Source: Alkalibacillus filiformis (GTDB lineage: Bacteria > Bacillota > Bacilli > Bacillales > Alkalibacillaceae). Taken from it: a stretch of DNA of 64,000 bases. The notes below the pieces were generated by a model. The model was not told the DNA's origin and did no database searches. It saw only the letters and a list, made by a program, of their open reading frames with translations. Where the stretch lies: contig NZ_JAUSUP010000001.1 in the NCBI RefSeq assembly GCF_030814115.1, forward strand, positions 868,001-932,000, in the 5' to 3' direction. The translations under genes were made by a program, and so were the position numbers. This document shows positions 20,922-29,192 of the stretch, one piece after another (the stretch's first letter is position 1; each line of letters starts with the position of its first letter).

Positions 20922-22208
20922 TTATACAGTTTTTGCGTTTTCTACTAAGAAATCAATTGCTTTTTTAAGCTTCAAGTCTTCATTTAATGCGTCAGTGTTG
21001 CCACCTAACATTTGCTTTAACTGTTCAGCATCAGTTTGGTACATAGTAGCCATTTCTTGAAGCTGATCTTCCACATCTTGCTCTGTTACTTCTAATCCTT
21101 CTTGAGCAGAGATTGCTTCAAGCGTTAAATTAGTACGTACACGCTTTGCAGCATCTTCTTTCATTTGTCCTTTAAGGTCGTCTTCACTTTGACCAGAGAA
21201 CTGGTAGTACATATCTAATGTCATACCCTGCATTTGTAAGCGTTGTTCGAACTCTTGAAGCATACGGTCTAGCTCTGAATCAACCATTGCATCTGGAATA
21301 TCAACCGTTGCGTTTTCAGAAGCTTTTTCTACTAGAGTTTCACGCTTTTGGTTATCTGCTTCAGTTTCTTTTTGCTCTTGTAGGCGTTCTTTTGTTTTAG
21401 TTTTTAGTTCTTCTAAAGTTTCAACTTCTTCGTCTACATCTTTAGCGAACTCATCGTCTAATTCAGGTAATTCTTTTGCTTTAACTTCATGGATTTTCAC
21501 TTTGAAAGTCGTTTCTTTTCCAGCTAATTCTTCAGCATGGTAATCTTCTGGGAAAGTGACGCTTACTTCTGTGTCAGCTCCAGCTGTTTTACCTACTAAT
21601 TGCTCTTCAAATCCAGGAATGAATGAACCTGAACCAACTTCTAATGTATGGTTTTCAGCAGAACCACCTTCAAATGCTTCACCGTCTAAGAAGCCTTCAA
21701 AGTCAATAACAACTGTGTCGCCGTTTTCAACTTCTCCTTCTTCTTTAACAACTAGCTCAGCTTGCTTTTCTTGTTGAGATTTTAAATCTTCTTCAACTTC
21801 TTCATCTGTTACAGTTACATCTTGTTCTTCAACTTCTAGACCTTTATAATCGCCTAATTCAACTTCAGGCTTAACTGTTACAGTAGCTTTGAAGATTAAT
21901 GGCTGTCCTTTTTCGATTTGTTCAACATCTACTTCTGGACGATCTACTGGTGTAATACCTACTTCTTCAACAGCTTTCATATATGCATCAGGTAATACGA
22001 TATCTGCCGCATCTTGATATAGAGATTCTACACCGAAACGCTGTTCGAACATTGGACGAGGTACTTTACCTTTACGGAATCCAGGTATTTGTACATCTTT
22101 CACAACTTTTTTAAAGGCTTGGTCAAGGGCTTGATCAAACTCCGAAGCGTCTACTTCTACAGTAAGAACACCTTCATTACCTTCTTTCTTTTCCCATTTT
22201 GCTGACAT
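20922..22208 (-). CDS. tig: Trigger factor (ribosome-associated chaperone, prolyl isomerase)
   Basis: The 428-residue chaperone has an N-terminal ribosome-binding domain with the signature GFRKGKVPR, an FKBP-type domain (about 150-245, [20 protein letters not shown]) and a helical C-terminal arm region. It is strikingly acidic, in keeping with a salt-adapted host. The start is ATG at 22208 ([10 protein letters not shown]) with GGAGGG upstream. It lies between a ysoA-like gene and clpX as in B. subtilis. Confidence 0.97.
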   Translation of the reverse strand: MSAKWEKKEGNEGVLTVEVDASEFDQALDQAFKKVVKDVQIPGFRKGKVPRPMFEQRFGVESLYQDAADIVLPDAYMKAVEEVGITPVDRPEVDVEQIEKGQPLIFKATVTVKPEVELGDYKGLEVEEQDVTVTDEEVEEDLKSQQEKQAELVVKEEGEVENGDTVVIDFEGFLDGEAFEGGSAENHTLEVGSGSFIPGFEEQLVGKTAGADTEVSVTFPEDYHAEELAGKETTFKVKIHEVKAKELPELDDEFAKDVDEEVETLEELKTKTKERLQEQKETEADNQKRETLVEKASENATVDIPDAMVDSELDRMLQEFEQRLQMQGMTLDMYYQFSGQSEDDLKGQMKEDAAKRVRTNLTLEAISAQEGLEVTEQDVEDQLQEMATMYQTDAEQLKQMLGGNTDALNEDLKLKKAIDFLVENAKTV

Positions 22209-22293
22209 AATTCTTCCCTCCAACATCTATTCATACTAATAATTGTCGTATGTTTTCATGCATATTTGCGCTCATGCATAATGCAACCACTAT

Positions 22294-22321
22294 ATTATAA
22301 CATAGAAATTCCGACGTTCAA
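22294..22321 (-). promoter_or_regulatory. Probable sigma-A promoter of tig
   Basis: TTGAAC (22321-22316), a 16-base spacer and TATAAT (22299-22294) with an extended TGT just ahead of the -10, about 90 bases upstream of tig. Confidence 0.65.
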
Positions 22322-22340
22322 TACTCATGAATTAGTAATT

Positions 22341-23336
22341 TTAGTCCTCCACTTGAGAAAAATATATTTTCTCTAAACGTTCAATTTCATCCATCCATTT
22401 TTGTTGCTCTTTTGATGCTTCTTCAGTTAGGTTAGTATCTTCATTCAAGTGTAAATACTTTTGTGCAAGCATTAAAACAGCTTCTCCTAAGTTTTGAACA
22501 CTTTGTCGGTCTGATTGTGGTTCAAACGGATATTTAATATAAAGGTAACGATACAAGATTTGTTTGACGAACTCATACAATGTAGGATCACCTTGTTCCA
22601 CATTTTCAAGGTAATCTAAAACACTCTTTGCAAAGTAAGTATCTAAAATATCATTTAATTGAGCTGGAATGACATAGTCCGAGTGATCAAATTTCTCAAC
22701 TTCAATTTTTTGCTCGATTTCACAATCCATTAACCACTGGATGATACCTGTCTTAATAACCGGATTTAATCTCGCATCACTTAAATAAGGTTTTATAGCT
22801 TCTAAATGTGGTCCTACCTCATGTTTTCTATGCATGGATAATAACTTCCATTGTTCTTGAAAATTACCGTTTTCTAACGAATCAAGGAAATGATTCATAT
22901 GTGTTTCTGCTTCTTGTTGCGTAGCAGAATCTCTCATATCTTTACTAACATCATAAAGTTGTTTAAACGCTTCCTCATACTCATATGGAATAGTCTCATT
23001 TTCAAATATTTCATCTAATAATTCAATCAGTTCCGTATACTGACTCGTTTGGAATAGAATTGTTAAATAAATATGTAAATACTTATAATAATGGTCATCA
23101 TCTTCTTTCATTAGAAGACGACATAAACTGATCGCTTCATCATACCTTGCTAACTCAACAAAGCATATTACTTTTGCTGTTAAAATATCATTTGAAGCTT
23201 CTTTAAAATCTTCTAATTTTTTAATATGTAATAACGCTTCCTCATAATATTTCTGTTGAATCGCATCAAAAGTTTTCTGTTCCAGCTCTTTTCTCCATCC
23301 TGGAAACATCACAACATCTTGACGCTCAGTACTCAT
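22341..23336 (-). CDS. ysoA: TPR-repeat protein, YsoA-like
   Basis: The 331-residue helical protein has degenerate tetratricopeptide units (for example YYEEALLHIKKLEDF, ARYDEAISLCRLLM and SQYTELIELLDEIFEN within residues 25-125). Length and location directly upstream of tig match B. subtilis ysoA. The function is unknown; TPR folds usually mediate protein contacts. It begins ATG with AAGGAGGTGAG and has no signal peptide or membrane segment, so it is probably cytosolic. Confidence 0.8.
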   Translation of the reverse strand: MSTERQDVVMFPGWRKELEQKTFDAIQQKYYEEALLHIKKLEDFKEASNDILTAKVICFVELARYDEAISLCRLLMKEDDDHYYKYLHIYLTILFQTSQYTELIELLDEIFENETIPYEYEEAFKQLYDVSKDMRDSATQQEAETHMNHFLDSLENGNFQEQWKLLSMHRKHEVGPHLEAIKPYLSDARLNPVIKTGIIQWLMDCEIEQKIEVEKFDHSDYVIPAQLNDILDTYFAKSVLDYLENVEQGDPTLYEFVKQILYRYLYIKYPFEPQSDRQSVQNLGEAVLMLAQKYLHLNEDTNLTEEASKEQQKWMDEIERLEKIYFSQVED

Positions 23337-23477
23337 GGTCTCACCTCCTTATTCAATTCTACTATCTAATCTACCCTTAATAAGATATAAAAAAACACAT
23401 ATAAAAGGGTATAACCTTATTGTAACAAAATAATAACAAAAAATATGGCTTCTTCATTAAGTTTAATAAATATTAAA

Positions 23478-23524
23478 GAGCACCATAGTAAAAGACTTAA
23501 GATATGTCATTCCACTATGTGCTC
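23478..23524 (-). terminator. Long hairpin after the aldehyde dehydrogenase gene
   Basis: The arms GAGCAC-c-ATAGT and ACTAT-GTGCTC enclose a loop of about 24 bases. On the minus strand TTTAATATTT follows. The loop is long and the U-tract interrupted, so strength is uncertain. Confidence 0.5.
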
Positions 23525-23542
23525 CAGGATGAAAGTTCAATA

Positions 23543-25003
23543 CTAAAATGGAAAGTCGCGATACTCTTCCTGAATAGATACCCATTTAGTAATGGTAAAC
23601 TCTTCTACAATCCAAGGGTTCCCGAACTTCCCAACACCACTTTCTTTTGTGCCACCAAAAGGAATTGTCGGATTGTCATTTACGGTTTGGTCATTGATAT
23701 GTGTCATACCACTTTCAATTTTAAGTGCTAATTTCTCCCCTTTTTCTAAGTCACTTGTAAAAATGGAGGAACTTAAACCATATGGTGTGTCGTTTGCCAT
23801 TTCAATTGCTTCATCATCCGTAGTTGCTTTTATAATGGTTGCAATTGGGGCAAATAACTCGGTTTGTGCTAGTTCACTATCATTTTTAACATCAGTAAAG
23901 ATATATGGTGTTAATAAGTTTCCTTCTCTTTTACCTTCTAATACTAAGTTCGCCCCTTCCTTTTTGGCCGTTTCAATAATTTCTAGCGCGCTCTCCACTT
24001 GCTCTTCGTTAATTAACGGTCCGACAATCACCCCTTCTTCTGTTGGGTCACCTGAAGGAATTTCTTTAACTCGGTCGACAAACTTTTCAATAAATGAATC
24101 GTAAAGCTTTTCATGTACAATTATGCGATTAATAATCATGCAAATTTGCCCTTGGTGAATAAACTTACCAAAAATAGCGGCATCTACCGCTCGATCTAAG
24201 TCAGCATCTTCAAGTACAATAAACGGATTGTTTCCTCCTAATTCTAAGGCAACACGCTTTAACATACTGCCAGCTTTTTCAGCAATATGTTTCCCTACAG
24301 GTGTCGACCCTGTGAAGCTTATTAAAGGAGAGTGTGGTGTTTCAATCATATAATCACCAATTTCATCAAGGTCCGTTAAAATACTATTAAACACACCTTC
24401 AGGTAAGCCAGCTTTTTCAAATGCTCTAGCTAGAATTGAACCACCTGTTAAGGCCGTTTGATTATCTGGTTTATGAACAACAGCATTTCCTAACGCAATA
24501 GCTGGTGCAATTGTTCGCATCGACAAGTTCATTGGAAAGTTAAAAGGTGATATCGATGTTATGACACCTAGTGGCAACTTGTGAACTTTATTCACTTTAC
24601 CTTCGACCGCAGCGCCCTTTTCATTAACACGGTTTAGTTCATCCGGCATGTTTATAGCCTCATCAACTAATGCAATTGTTAAATCAACTTCAACGCTGGC
24701 TTTAATTAAACTTCCACCTGTTTCTCGTGCGATCAGTTGTACAATTTCATCTCTATGTTCATCCAAATAAGAACTTACTTTTTTCAAAACATTTTTACGT
24801 TCTTCTGCAGATGATTTAGCCCATTCTTTTTGCGCTTGTTTAGCTTTGATATATGCGTCTTCAAGCTGCTTCTTTGTCGCTAATGGAATCGTGTTAATCG
24901 TAGAATCATTATATGGATTCTTGTTTTGATAATCTCGTCCACTTTTTCCTTCAACCCACTGACCATTAATGAAACTTTTATTATAACTCTCGAACTGCTC
25001 CAT
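23543..25003 (-). CDS. NAD(P)-dependent aldehyde dehydrogenase
   Basis: The 486-residue enzyme has the aldehyde dehydrogenase fold. The general base E254 is in ALELGGNNPF, the nucleophile C288 is in HQGQICM, and FTGSTPVGK forms the NAD-binding turn. The GQICM context and N-terminus resemble the vanillin/benzaldehyde dehydrogenase group, but the substrate cannot be set from sequence. I chose ATG at 25003 with AAAGGGGAG upstream. It lies 61 bases downstream of a fructosamine-kinase-like gene, with a small hairpin between, in a region with no counterpart in the B. subtilis layout. Confidence 0.92.
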   Translation of the reverse strand: MEQFESYNKSFINGQWVEGKSGRDYQNKNPYNDSTINTIPLATKKQLEDAYIKAKQAQKEWAKSSAEERKNVLKKVSSYLDEHRDEIVQLIARETGGSLIKASVEVDLTIALVDEAINMPDELNRVNEKGAAVEGKVNKVHKLPLGVITSISPFNFPMNLSMRTIAPAIALGNAVVHKPDNQTALTGGSILARAFEKAGLPEGVFNSILTDLDEIGDYMIETPHSPLISFTGSTPVGKHIAEKAGSMLKRVALELGGNNPFIVLEDADLDRAVDAAIFGKFIHQGQICMIINRIIVHEKLYDSFIEKFVDRVKEIPSGDPTEEGVIVGPLINEEQVESALEIIETAKKEGANLVLEGKREGNLLTPYIFTDVKNDSELAQTELFAPIATIIKATTDDEAIEMANDTPYGLSSSIFTSDLEKGEKLALKIESGMTHINDQTVNDNPTIPFGGTKESGVGKFGNPWIVEEFTITKWVSIQEEYRDFPF

Positions 25004-25036
25004 AATAACTCCCCTTTCATCCATATTTAATATATA

Positions 25037-25064
25037 GAATGAACTAATAAAGGGAGTTCTATTC
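25037..25064 (-). other. Hairpin directly after the fructosamine-kinase-like gene
   Basis: GAATAGAACT pairs with AGTTCATTC (one bulge) right after the TAG stop. The following tract is TATATATTAAAT, a poor terminator. It may reduce, but need not abolish, read-through into the aldehyde dehydrogenase gene. Confidence 0.4.
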
Positions 25065-25931
25065 CTATTTAACCTTTGAATAACGATTAAGTACAGAATC
25101 TACTGAAGAACCATACATTTCCCCAAAAATATTTAAATGAACGAGTAAATAATATAACTGATATAGCGGCTTAATGTCTTCAAAATAATCTTCTATAGAT
25201 GCTATATTTTTATACCCTTGATAAAAGTCCTCAGAAAAACCACCGAATAAATAGGTAAAGGCTAATTCAAAATGTCGATCTCCATACAAAAACGAAGGGT
25301 CTACTAAATAAGGTTCTCCTTTTTTGTTATATAGCCAATTCCCACTCCATAAGTCACCATGCAAATATGAAGGATTCACATTTTTAGGTAAAAGCTCTTC
25401 ACATCGCTCGATTACATCCCATAACTGGCTTTGCCTTTTACCTTTAATGTTACCTCGATCAACACCAATGTCATATTGAGCTTTTAACCGACAAGAGCTG
25501 TAATAATCATGCCAATTCTTATAAAGAGCGTTAGGTTGTTCTAACGTGCCGATATATGTAAAGTGGTCATAACCATGCTTTGAAGAATAGGTATTATGTA
25601 ACATGGCTACTTTTTCACCTAAAATATCTTCTTGAAAACTTCGCCCCTGTTCAATCCACTGTAACAAAATATGGGATTTATTAGGTGTATCACTATATGA
25701 ATGTACTTTAGGGACATTGATCGTATTCGTACGATTAATCTTTTCAAGCCCTTCAGCTTCCATTTCAAAAAATCTATTTGGTGATTGCTCGTTTAACTTA
25801 ATAAAATACTTATTTTCATAAGTTTGAATATAGTAACTATCGTTAATATCGCCACCTGCTACACTTTTAATCTCAATCACAGTAGAGTGATCACCGAAGT
25901 CAATTAATGATTGTTTAATAATATCTTTCAT
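25065..25931 (-). CDS. Fructosamine/ketosamine-3-kinase family protein
   Basis: The 288-residue protein has the kinase-like fold of the fructosamine-3-kinase family. The N-terminal SVAGGDINDSYYIQTYENKYFIKLN is followed by the catalytic loop HGDLWSGN at 191-198 and the metal-binding LVDPSFLYGDRHFELAF. Relatives phosphorylate sugars attached to protein amino groups, so that the adduct falls off. It starts ATG with GGAGGTATGAT and is the first of two co-directional genes ending with the aldehyde dehydrogenase. Exact substrate is inference. Confidence 0.88.
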   Translation of the reverse strand: MKDIIKQSLIDFGDHSTVIEIKSVAGGDINDSYYIQTYENKYFIKLNEQSPNRFFEMEAEGLEKINRTNTINVPKVHSYSDTPNKSHILLQWIEQGRSFQEDILGEKVAMLHNTYSSKHGYDHFTYIGTLEQPNALYKNWHDYYSSCRLKAQYDIGVDRGNIKGKRQSQLWDVIERCEELLPKNVNPSYLHGDLWSGNWLYNKKGEPYLVDPSFLYGDRHFELAFTYLFGGFSEDFYQGYKNIASIEDYFEDIKPLYQLYYLLVHLNIFGEMYGSSVDSVLNRYSKVK

Positions 25932-25962
25932 ATCATACCTCCAAAATTTTCTAATAAAAAAA

Positions 25963-26004
25963 GAAACACCAATCGCGATGTTAAACCACCTCGACTGGTA
26001 TTTC
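25963..26004 (-). terminator. Strong terminator of cwlO
   Basis: A 13-bp stem (GAAATACCAGTCG with its near-complement, three G-U pairs) is followed by TTTTTTTATT on the minus strand. It begins about 10 bases after the cwlO stop. Confidence 0.88.
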
Positions 26005-26014
26005 TCATGAACAA

Positions 26015-27259
26015 TTATTGTATACGGCGAACGTGACCGTTAAATTTTTGATTCCAGTAACCAGATGTCATATTAGCAACAGCTACTCCTGTTGAGTTTT
26101 GTGCACCTAAAAACTGACCGTTACCTAAATAAATTCCAATATGTCCATTTTGCTTGTACGTATCAAAGAAGACTAGGTCCCCTCTTTGCACCTCACTTGC
26201 TGACACCCTTGTACCTACATGAACGAAATCATCAGTAGTACGTCCTTGTACATTGAGTCCTCCTTGACTGAATGCCCATGTTAAGAAACCCGAACAGTCA
26301 AAGCCTGATGTAGAGGTTCCACCCCAAACATAAGGAGTGCCAGTTTGTGTCATACCTGCTGCAATTACACTTTCCATACTACCGTTTCCGCTAACATTGG
26401 AAGGTGAAGATGAAGATGACTGAACTGTATTACTAACGTCTCCACTACTACTAGAGCTGTCATTACTAGAACTATTACTAGAAGCTAGTGTTACACTTTC
26501 AGCTTCTTCACGTTCAATATCTTGTCTAACTTCCTCTTGAAGAGAAGCCAATTCTCGATCTTGAACTTCTAATTCTTCTTGTAAGGCTACTAACTCTTGT
26601 TGTTTATCTTGTAATTCATCTTGCTTCTGTTCACTAGAATCTTTTTGATCCTCTAGTAATTCGTTCATTCCGACTAGTTCTTCTTCCATCGATTCTAATT
26701 CATTTAAACGATCTAACAATGTTTGCTGCTTATCTTCAACCTCATTTTTATCAGCTACTTGTTGATCGACTAAATCTTTATCAGAATCCATTATTTTGTT
26801 TACCGTAGTGACACGGCTAACAAATTCTCCAAAATTACTAGCACCAAGTATTACATCAATATAATTTACATTACCGCCGTTTCTTTGTAACGTCGATAAC
26901 CTTTCATTTAACACTTCTTGACGGATGTCAATTCTCTCTTGAATTGTTTCAATTTCTTCTTCTAAGTAATCCGCCTCTTCTTGTGTTTCATCGATTTGTT
27001 GCTCTGTTTCTTCTAGCTTTGCCTCATTTTGTTCCCTGGCTTCATTAATGCGATCAATCTCTTGATTTAACTCTTCTAATTCAGTTAAAACTTCAGCTAG
27101 CTCTGATTCCGCTTCAGACAACTCTTCACTAAGTTGTGAACGTTCATCCGAAATTTCTGACTCTCGATCTCTTAGCTCATCAGTTTCTGCATATGTAGTA
27201 GCTGTAAATGCTAAAGTTACTAATAGAGTTAAAGCTATTGAGTATATAATTTTATTCAC
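26015..27259 (-). CDS. cwlO: CwlO-like peptidoglycan DL-endopeptidase (NlpC/P60)
   Basis: The 414-residue protein starts with a signal peptide (NKIIYSIALTLLVTLAF, cut near TTYAETD). A long coiled coil (about 25-245) contains NYIDVILGASNFGEFVSRVTTV, very like B. subtilis CwlO. A serine/asparagine linker (about 262-297) leads to an NlpC/P60 domain with catalytic Cys in GFDCSGF and His in NGHIGIYLG. CwlO cuts the D-Glu-DAP bond of cross-linked wall during elongation, with FtsEX acting on the coiled coil (family knowledge). The start is GTG at 27259 with GGGGGAAG upstream. Upstream lies a WalR-like site. Confidence 0.92.
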   Translation of the reverse strand: MNKIIYSIALTLLVTLAFTATTYAETDELRDRESEISDERSQLSEELSEAESELAEVLTELEELNQEIDRINEAREQNEAKLEETEQQIDETQEEADYLEEEIETIQERIDIRQEVLNERLSTLQRNGGNVNYIDVILGASNFGEFVSRVTTVNKIMDSDKDLVDQQVADKNEVEDKQQTLLDRLNELESMEEELVGMNELLEDQKDSSEQKQDELQDKQQELVALQEELEVQDRELASLQEEVRQDIEREEAESVTLASSNSSSNDSSSSSGDVSNTVQSSSSSPSNVSGNGSMESVIAAGMTQTGTPYVWGGTSTSGFDCSGFLTWAFSQGGLNVQGRTTDDFVHVGTRVSASEVQRGDLVFFDTYKQNGHIGIYLGNGQFLGAQNSTGVAVANMTSGYWNQKFNGHVRRIQ

Positions 27260-27302
27260 GATCGCTTCCCCCAAATACAAATCTATTAAATCTCTTTTAT
27301 AG

Positions 27303-27347
27303 AGTATAACATATATCTCATTTCAAATAGATAATAGAGTTATTACA
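27303..27347 (-). promoter_or_regulatory. cwlO promoter region with WalR-like direct repeat
   Basis: The minus strand reads TGTAAT-N5-TATTAT (27347-27331), an 11 of 12 match to the WalR consensus TGTWAH-N5-TGTWAH. An extended -10, TGT-TATACT (TATACT at 27308-27303), lies 22 bases downstream; no good -35 is present, as expected for an activated promoter. Confidence 0.5.
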
Positions 27348-27542
27348 ATTATATTTCATTTTATTATATATTTAGTATCATTTTGTCGATAATTCTCTAT
27401 TTATTACTAATGTATTCTAGTCTATATTTCATGTATGGTGGCTCACCTAATAAGACTTAATACACATAACCATTTTATCATCTCACATATAATAATCCAT
27501 GACATATGTTGGTAAGAAGAAGGCAATTTAAGGAGGAACACG

Positions 27543-27899
27543 ATGAACGTGAGTCTTAATTGTTATGTTTATTCTCCAGAAATTATTTGTGATCAACAAC
27601 GTCAAGAATTTCCTGAAGTCGACCCGTTAAAGTTTATGGAGTCTGCCGAAGCCTTTAGTCACTTAATGGCGGACGGAAGCTTAATGCTTGATCAATTGTC
27701 ACAATCTGATGAACTAGCATTTGAAGTGATGGAAGCAGCTCAAGTCAATGACCTCGAACGTGTTCAACAACTGCTTCAAGGAACGGGTGTAGAACATGAC
27801 CTTGATGTCGAGTTTACTCCAAGTGGTATCACAATCAAGATGAGGACGAGTGCTAATGCCGGAGATTGCTGTGTACTGACGATGCTTTTAAGGTGGTAA
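27543..27899 (+). CDS. Conserved-looking small protein, unknown function (118 aa)
   Basis: ATG is preceded by AAGGAGG at good spacing. The soluble, acidic protein has a tyrosine/cysteine N-terminus, the pattern DPLKFMESAEAFSHLMADGS, a helical middle (SDELAFEVMEAAQVNDLERV), TPSGITIKM, and ends DCCVLTMLLRW. From memory this resembles small Bacillales proteins ending CC-L-x3-LRW, some reported from spores; I am not certain and give no symbol. It is transcribed alone and followed by a good terminator. CATATGTT and CATATAATA upstream resemble sporulation -10 elements but lack convincing -35 partners. Confidence 0.78.
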   Translation: MNVSLNCYVYSPEIICDQQRQEFPEVDPLKFMESAEAFSHLMADGSLMLDQLSQSDELAFEVMEAAQVNDLERVQQLLQGTGVEHDLDVEFTPSGITIKMRTSANAGDCCVLTMLLRW

Positions 27900-27924
27900 C
27901 TAACCTACTGTGTTGCATTAAAAA

Positions 27925-27949
27925 AACGACCCTATTTGGTCGTTCTTTT
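27925..27949 (+). terminator. Terminator of the 118-residue gene
   Basis: The 7-bp arms AACGACC/GGTCGTT are followed by CTTTT, with an A-run before the stem. Confidence 0.75.
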
Positions 27950-27972
27950 GTTTAGTGACACCATGTTTTAGC

Positions 27973-28143
27973 TTATTGAAAAGGAATAAAGTGTCTTGTC
28001 CTTGGTATTAAATCATCTTCATAGGTCCTTTCATTGTCTGACCAATGTACATGTAATATATATTCTTCTTCATGACTTGCTTGTCTAGCTTTTCTTACAA
28101 ATTCCCTCGAAGAACCACTACTGAACTCATAATTTTATACTTC
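27973..28143 (-). pseudogene. Possible decayed gene remnant (about 56 codons, no start)
   Basis: On the minus strand one frame stays open from a stop at 28146-28144 to TAA at 27975-27973. It reads like protein (for example SSREFVRKARQASHEEEYIL and RTYEDDLIPRTRHFIPF). It has no ATG, GTG or TTG start with a ribosome-binding site; an ATG at 28130 lies in a different frame. It may be the 3' end of a gene whose 5' part is lost. I do not recognise the family. Confidence 0.35.
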
Positions 28144-28188
28144 TTTAGAAGAACATCAACTATCTTCTATACTCAAAATTAATATAAA

Positions 28189-28223
28189 AAATGCCTCAAA
28201 CTCTTATCGAGTCTGAAGCATTT
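28189..28223 (-). terminator. Terminator of the tRNA operon
   Basis: AAATGC-TTCA-GACTC pairs across a short loop with GAGT-TTGA-GGCATTT. TTTTTTAT ends the stem on the minus strand, 35 bases after tRNA-Arg. Confidence 0.85.
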
Positions 28224-28257
28224 GGTGTATGTAATTAATCATACTATGTTATAAAAA

Positions 28258-28334
28258 TGGCGTCCCGGGCAGGATTCGAACCTGCGACCGACAGCTTAGA
28301 AGGCTGTTGCTCTATCCTGCTGAGCTACCGGGAC
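28258..28334 (-). tRNA. tRNA-Arg, anticodon TCT
   Basis: A full cloverleaf of 77 bases with encoded CCA. The acceptor is GTCCCGG/CCGGGAC, the T-loop is GTTCGAATC and the anticodon loop CTTCTAA gives TCT, reading AGA. It is the second gene of a two-tRNA operon. Confidence 0.97.
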
Positions 28335-28372
28335 CTTTCCAAGTAATTTCAAAGATTACTTATGTATTAAGA

Positions 28373-28446
28373 TGGAGCGGGTGATGGGAATCGAACCCAC
28401 AACATCAGCTTGGAAGGCTGAGGTTTTACCATTAAACTACACCCGC
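28373..28446 (-). tRNA. tRNA-Gly, anticodon TCC
   Basis: A full cloverleaf of 74 bases with encoded CCA. The acceptor is GCGGGTG/CACCCGC, the T-loop is GTTCGATTC and the anticodon loop CTTCCAA gives TCC, reading GGA. It lies 38 bases ahead of tRNA-Arg in the same transcript. Confidence 0.97.
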
Positions 28447-28500
28447 ATAATGAACTGTTGCTTGCCACCATGTTTTATTCCTCTGTTGCGGACAAAGATT

Positions 28501-28530
28501 ATTATATAAAAGAACGACCTCTAATGTCAA
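28501..28530 (-). promoter_or_regulatory. Consensus sigma-A promoter of the tRNA operon
   Basis: TTGACA (28530-28525), an 18-base spacer and TATAAT (28506-28501). Both hexamers match consensus, as expected for stable RNA, and tRNA-Gly starts 54 bases downstream. Confidence 0.88.
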
Positions 28531-28558
28531 CACACAACCTATAAAAATTTTAAGTTTA

Positions 28559-28593
28559 AGTTTCAGGTAGGGACTTGCCCTTAACCTGAAACT
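28559..28593 (-). terminator. Terminator overlapping the rdgB stop
   Basis: The 10-bp arms AGTTTCAGGT/ACCTGAAACT flank the rdgB TAA, so the first arm encodes the last codons. The following tract, TAAACTTAAAATTTTT, is only moderately U-rich. Confidence 0.65.
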
Positions 28594-29183
28594 TTTTCAG
28601 TCAATACGTTTACCATATCATTTAATGCCATTCGACGGTGACTTATTTCATTTTTTACTGAAGGTCCTAGTTCAGATAAGGTTTGACTATACCCAGTTGG
28701 TTTAAAAATAGGATCATAACCAAAGCCTTCACTACCTTGTCGCTCATTTGTGATCGTCCCATGGCACTTACCCTTTGTAGTCAATGCTTCTTCTCCTGGT
28801 TCAGCATAGGCCATAACACAGACGAAAGCTGCGCTTCGGTCATCCGCTTTCTTTTCATCTAACTTTGCAAGTACTTTTTCAATATTGGCATCATCGCTTT
28901 TCTCTTCACCTGCATAACGAGCTGAATATACACCAGGCTCTCCATTTAAAGCATTAATTTCTAAACCTGAGTCATCTGCAATAACAGGCAAGTTATGTCT
29001 TGTAGCATAAGTTTCAGCTTTTAAAACGGCATTCTCTTCGAAAGTTTCACCTGTCTCTTCTACATCTTCCATGTTCGCCACATGATCTTGTAAGCTTTCA
29101 ATTTTGATAGACAAACCAGATAAAATTTGTTCAAACTCTTTAATTTTACCTTTATTAGTCGTTGCAACATATATTGTTTTCAT
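28581..29183 (-). CDS. rdgB: XTP/dITP diphosphatase (house-cleaning NTPase)
   Basis: The 200-residue Ham1/RdgB enzyme hydrolyses dITP, ITP and XTP and so keeps deaminated purines out of nucleic acid. The N-terminal ATTNKGKIKEF binds the triphosphate. ADDSGLEINALNGEPGVYSARYAG carries the metal-binding residues, and GSEGFGYDPIF is present. It starts 9 bases after rph, as in B. subtilis rph-ysnA. The next gene in B. subtilis, ysnB, is absent here. Confidence 0.96.
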   Translation of the reverse strand: MKTIYVATTNKGKIKEFEQILSGLSIKIESLQDHVANMEDVEETGETFEENAVLKAETYATRHNLPVIADDSGLEINALNGEPGVYSARYAGEEKSDDANIEKVLAKLDEKKADDRSAAFVCVMAYAEPGEEALTTKGKCHGTITNERQGSEGFGYDPIFKPTGYSQTLSELGPSVKNEISHRRMALNDMVNVLTEKVSG

Positions 29184-29192
29184 CGAATTCCC

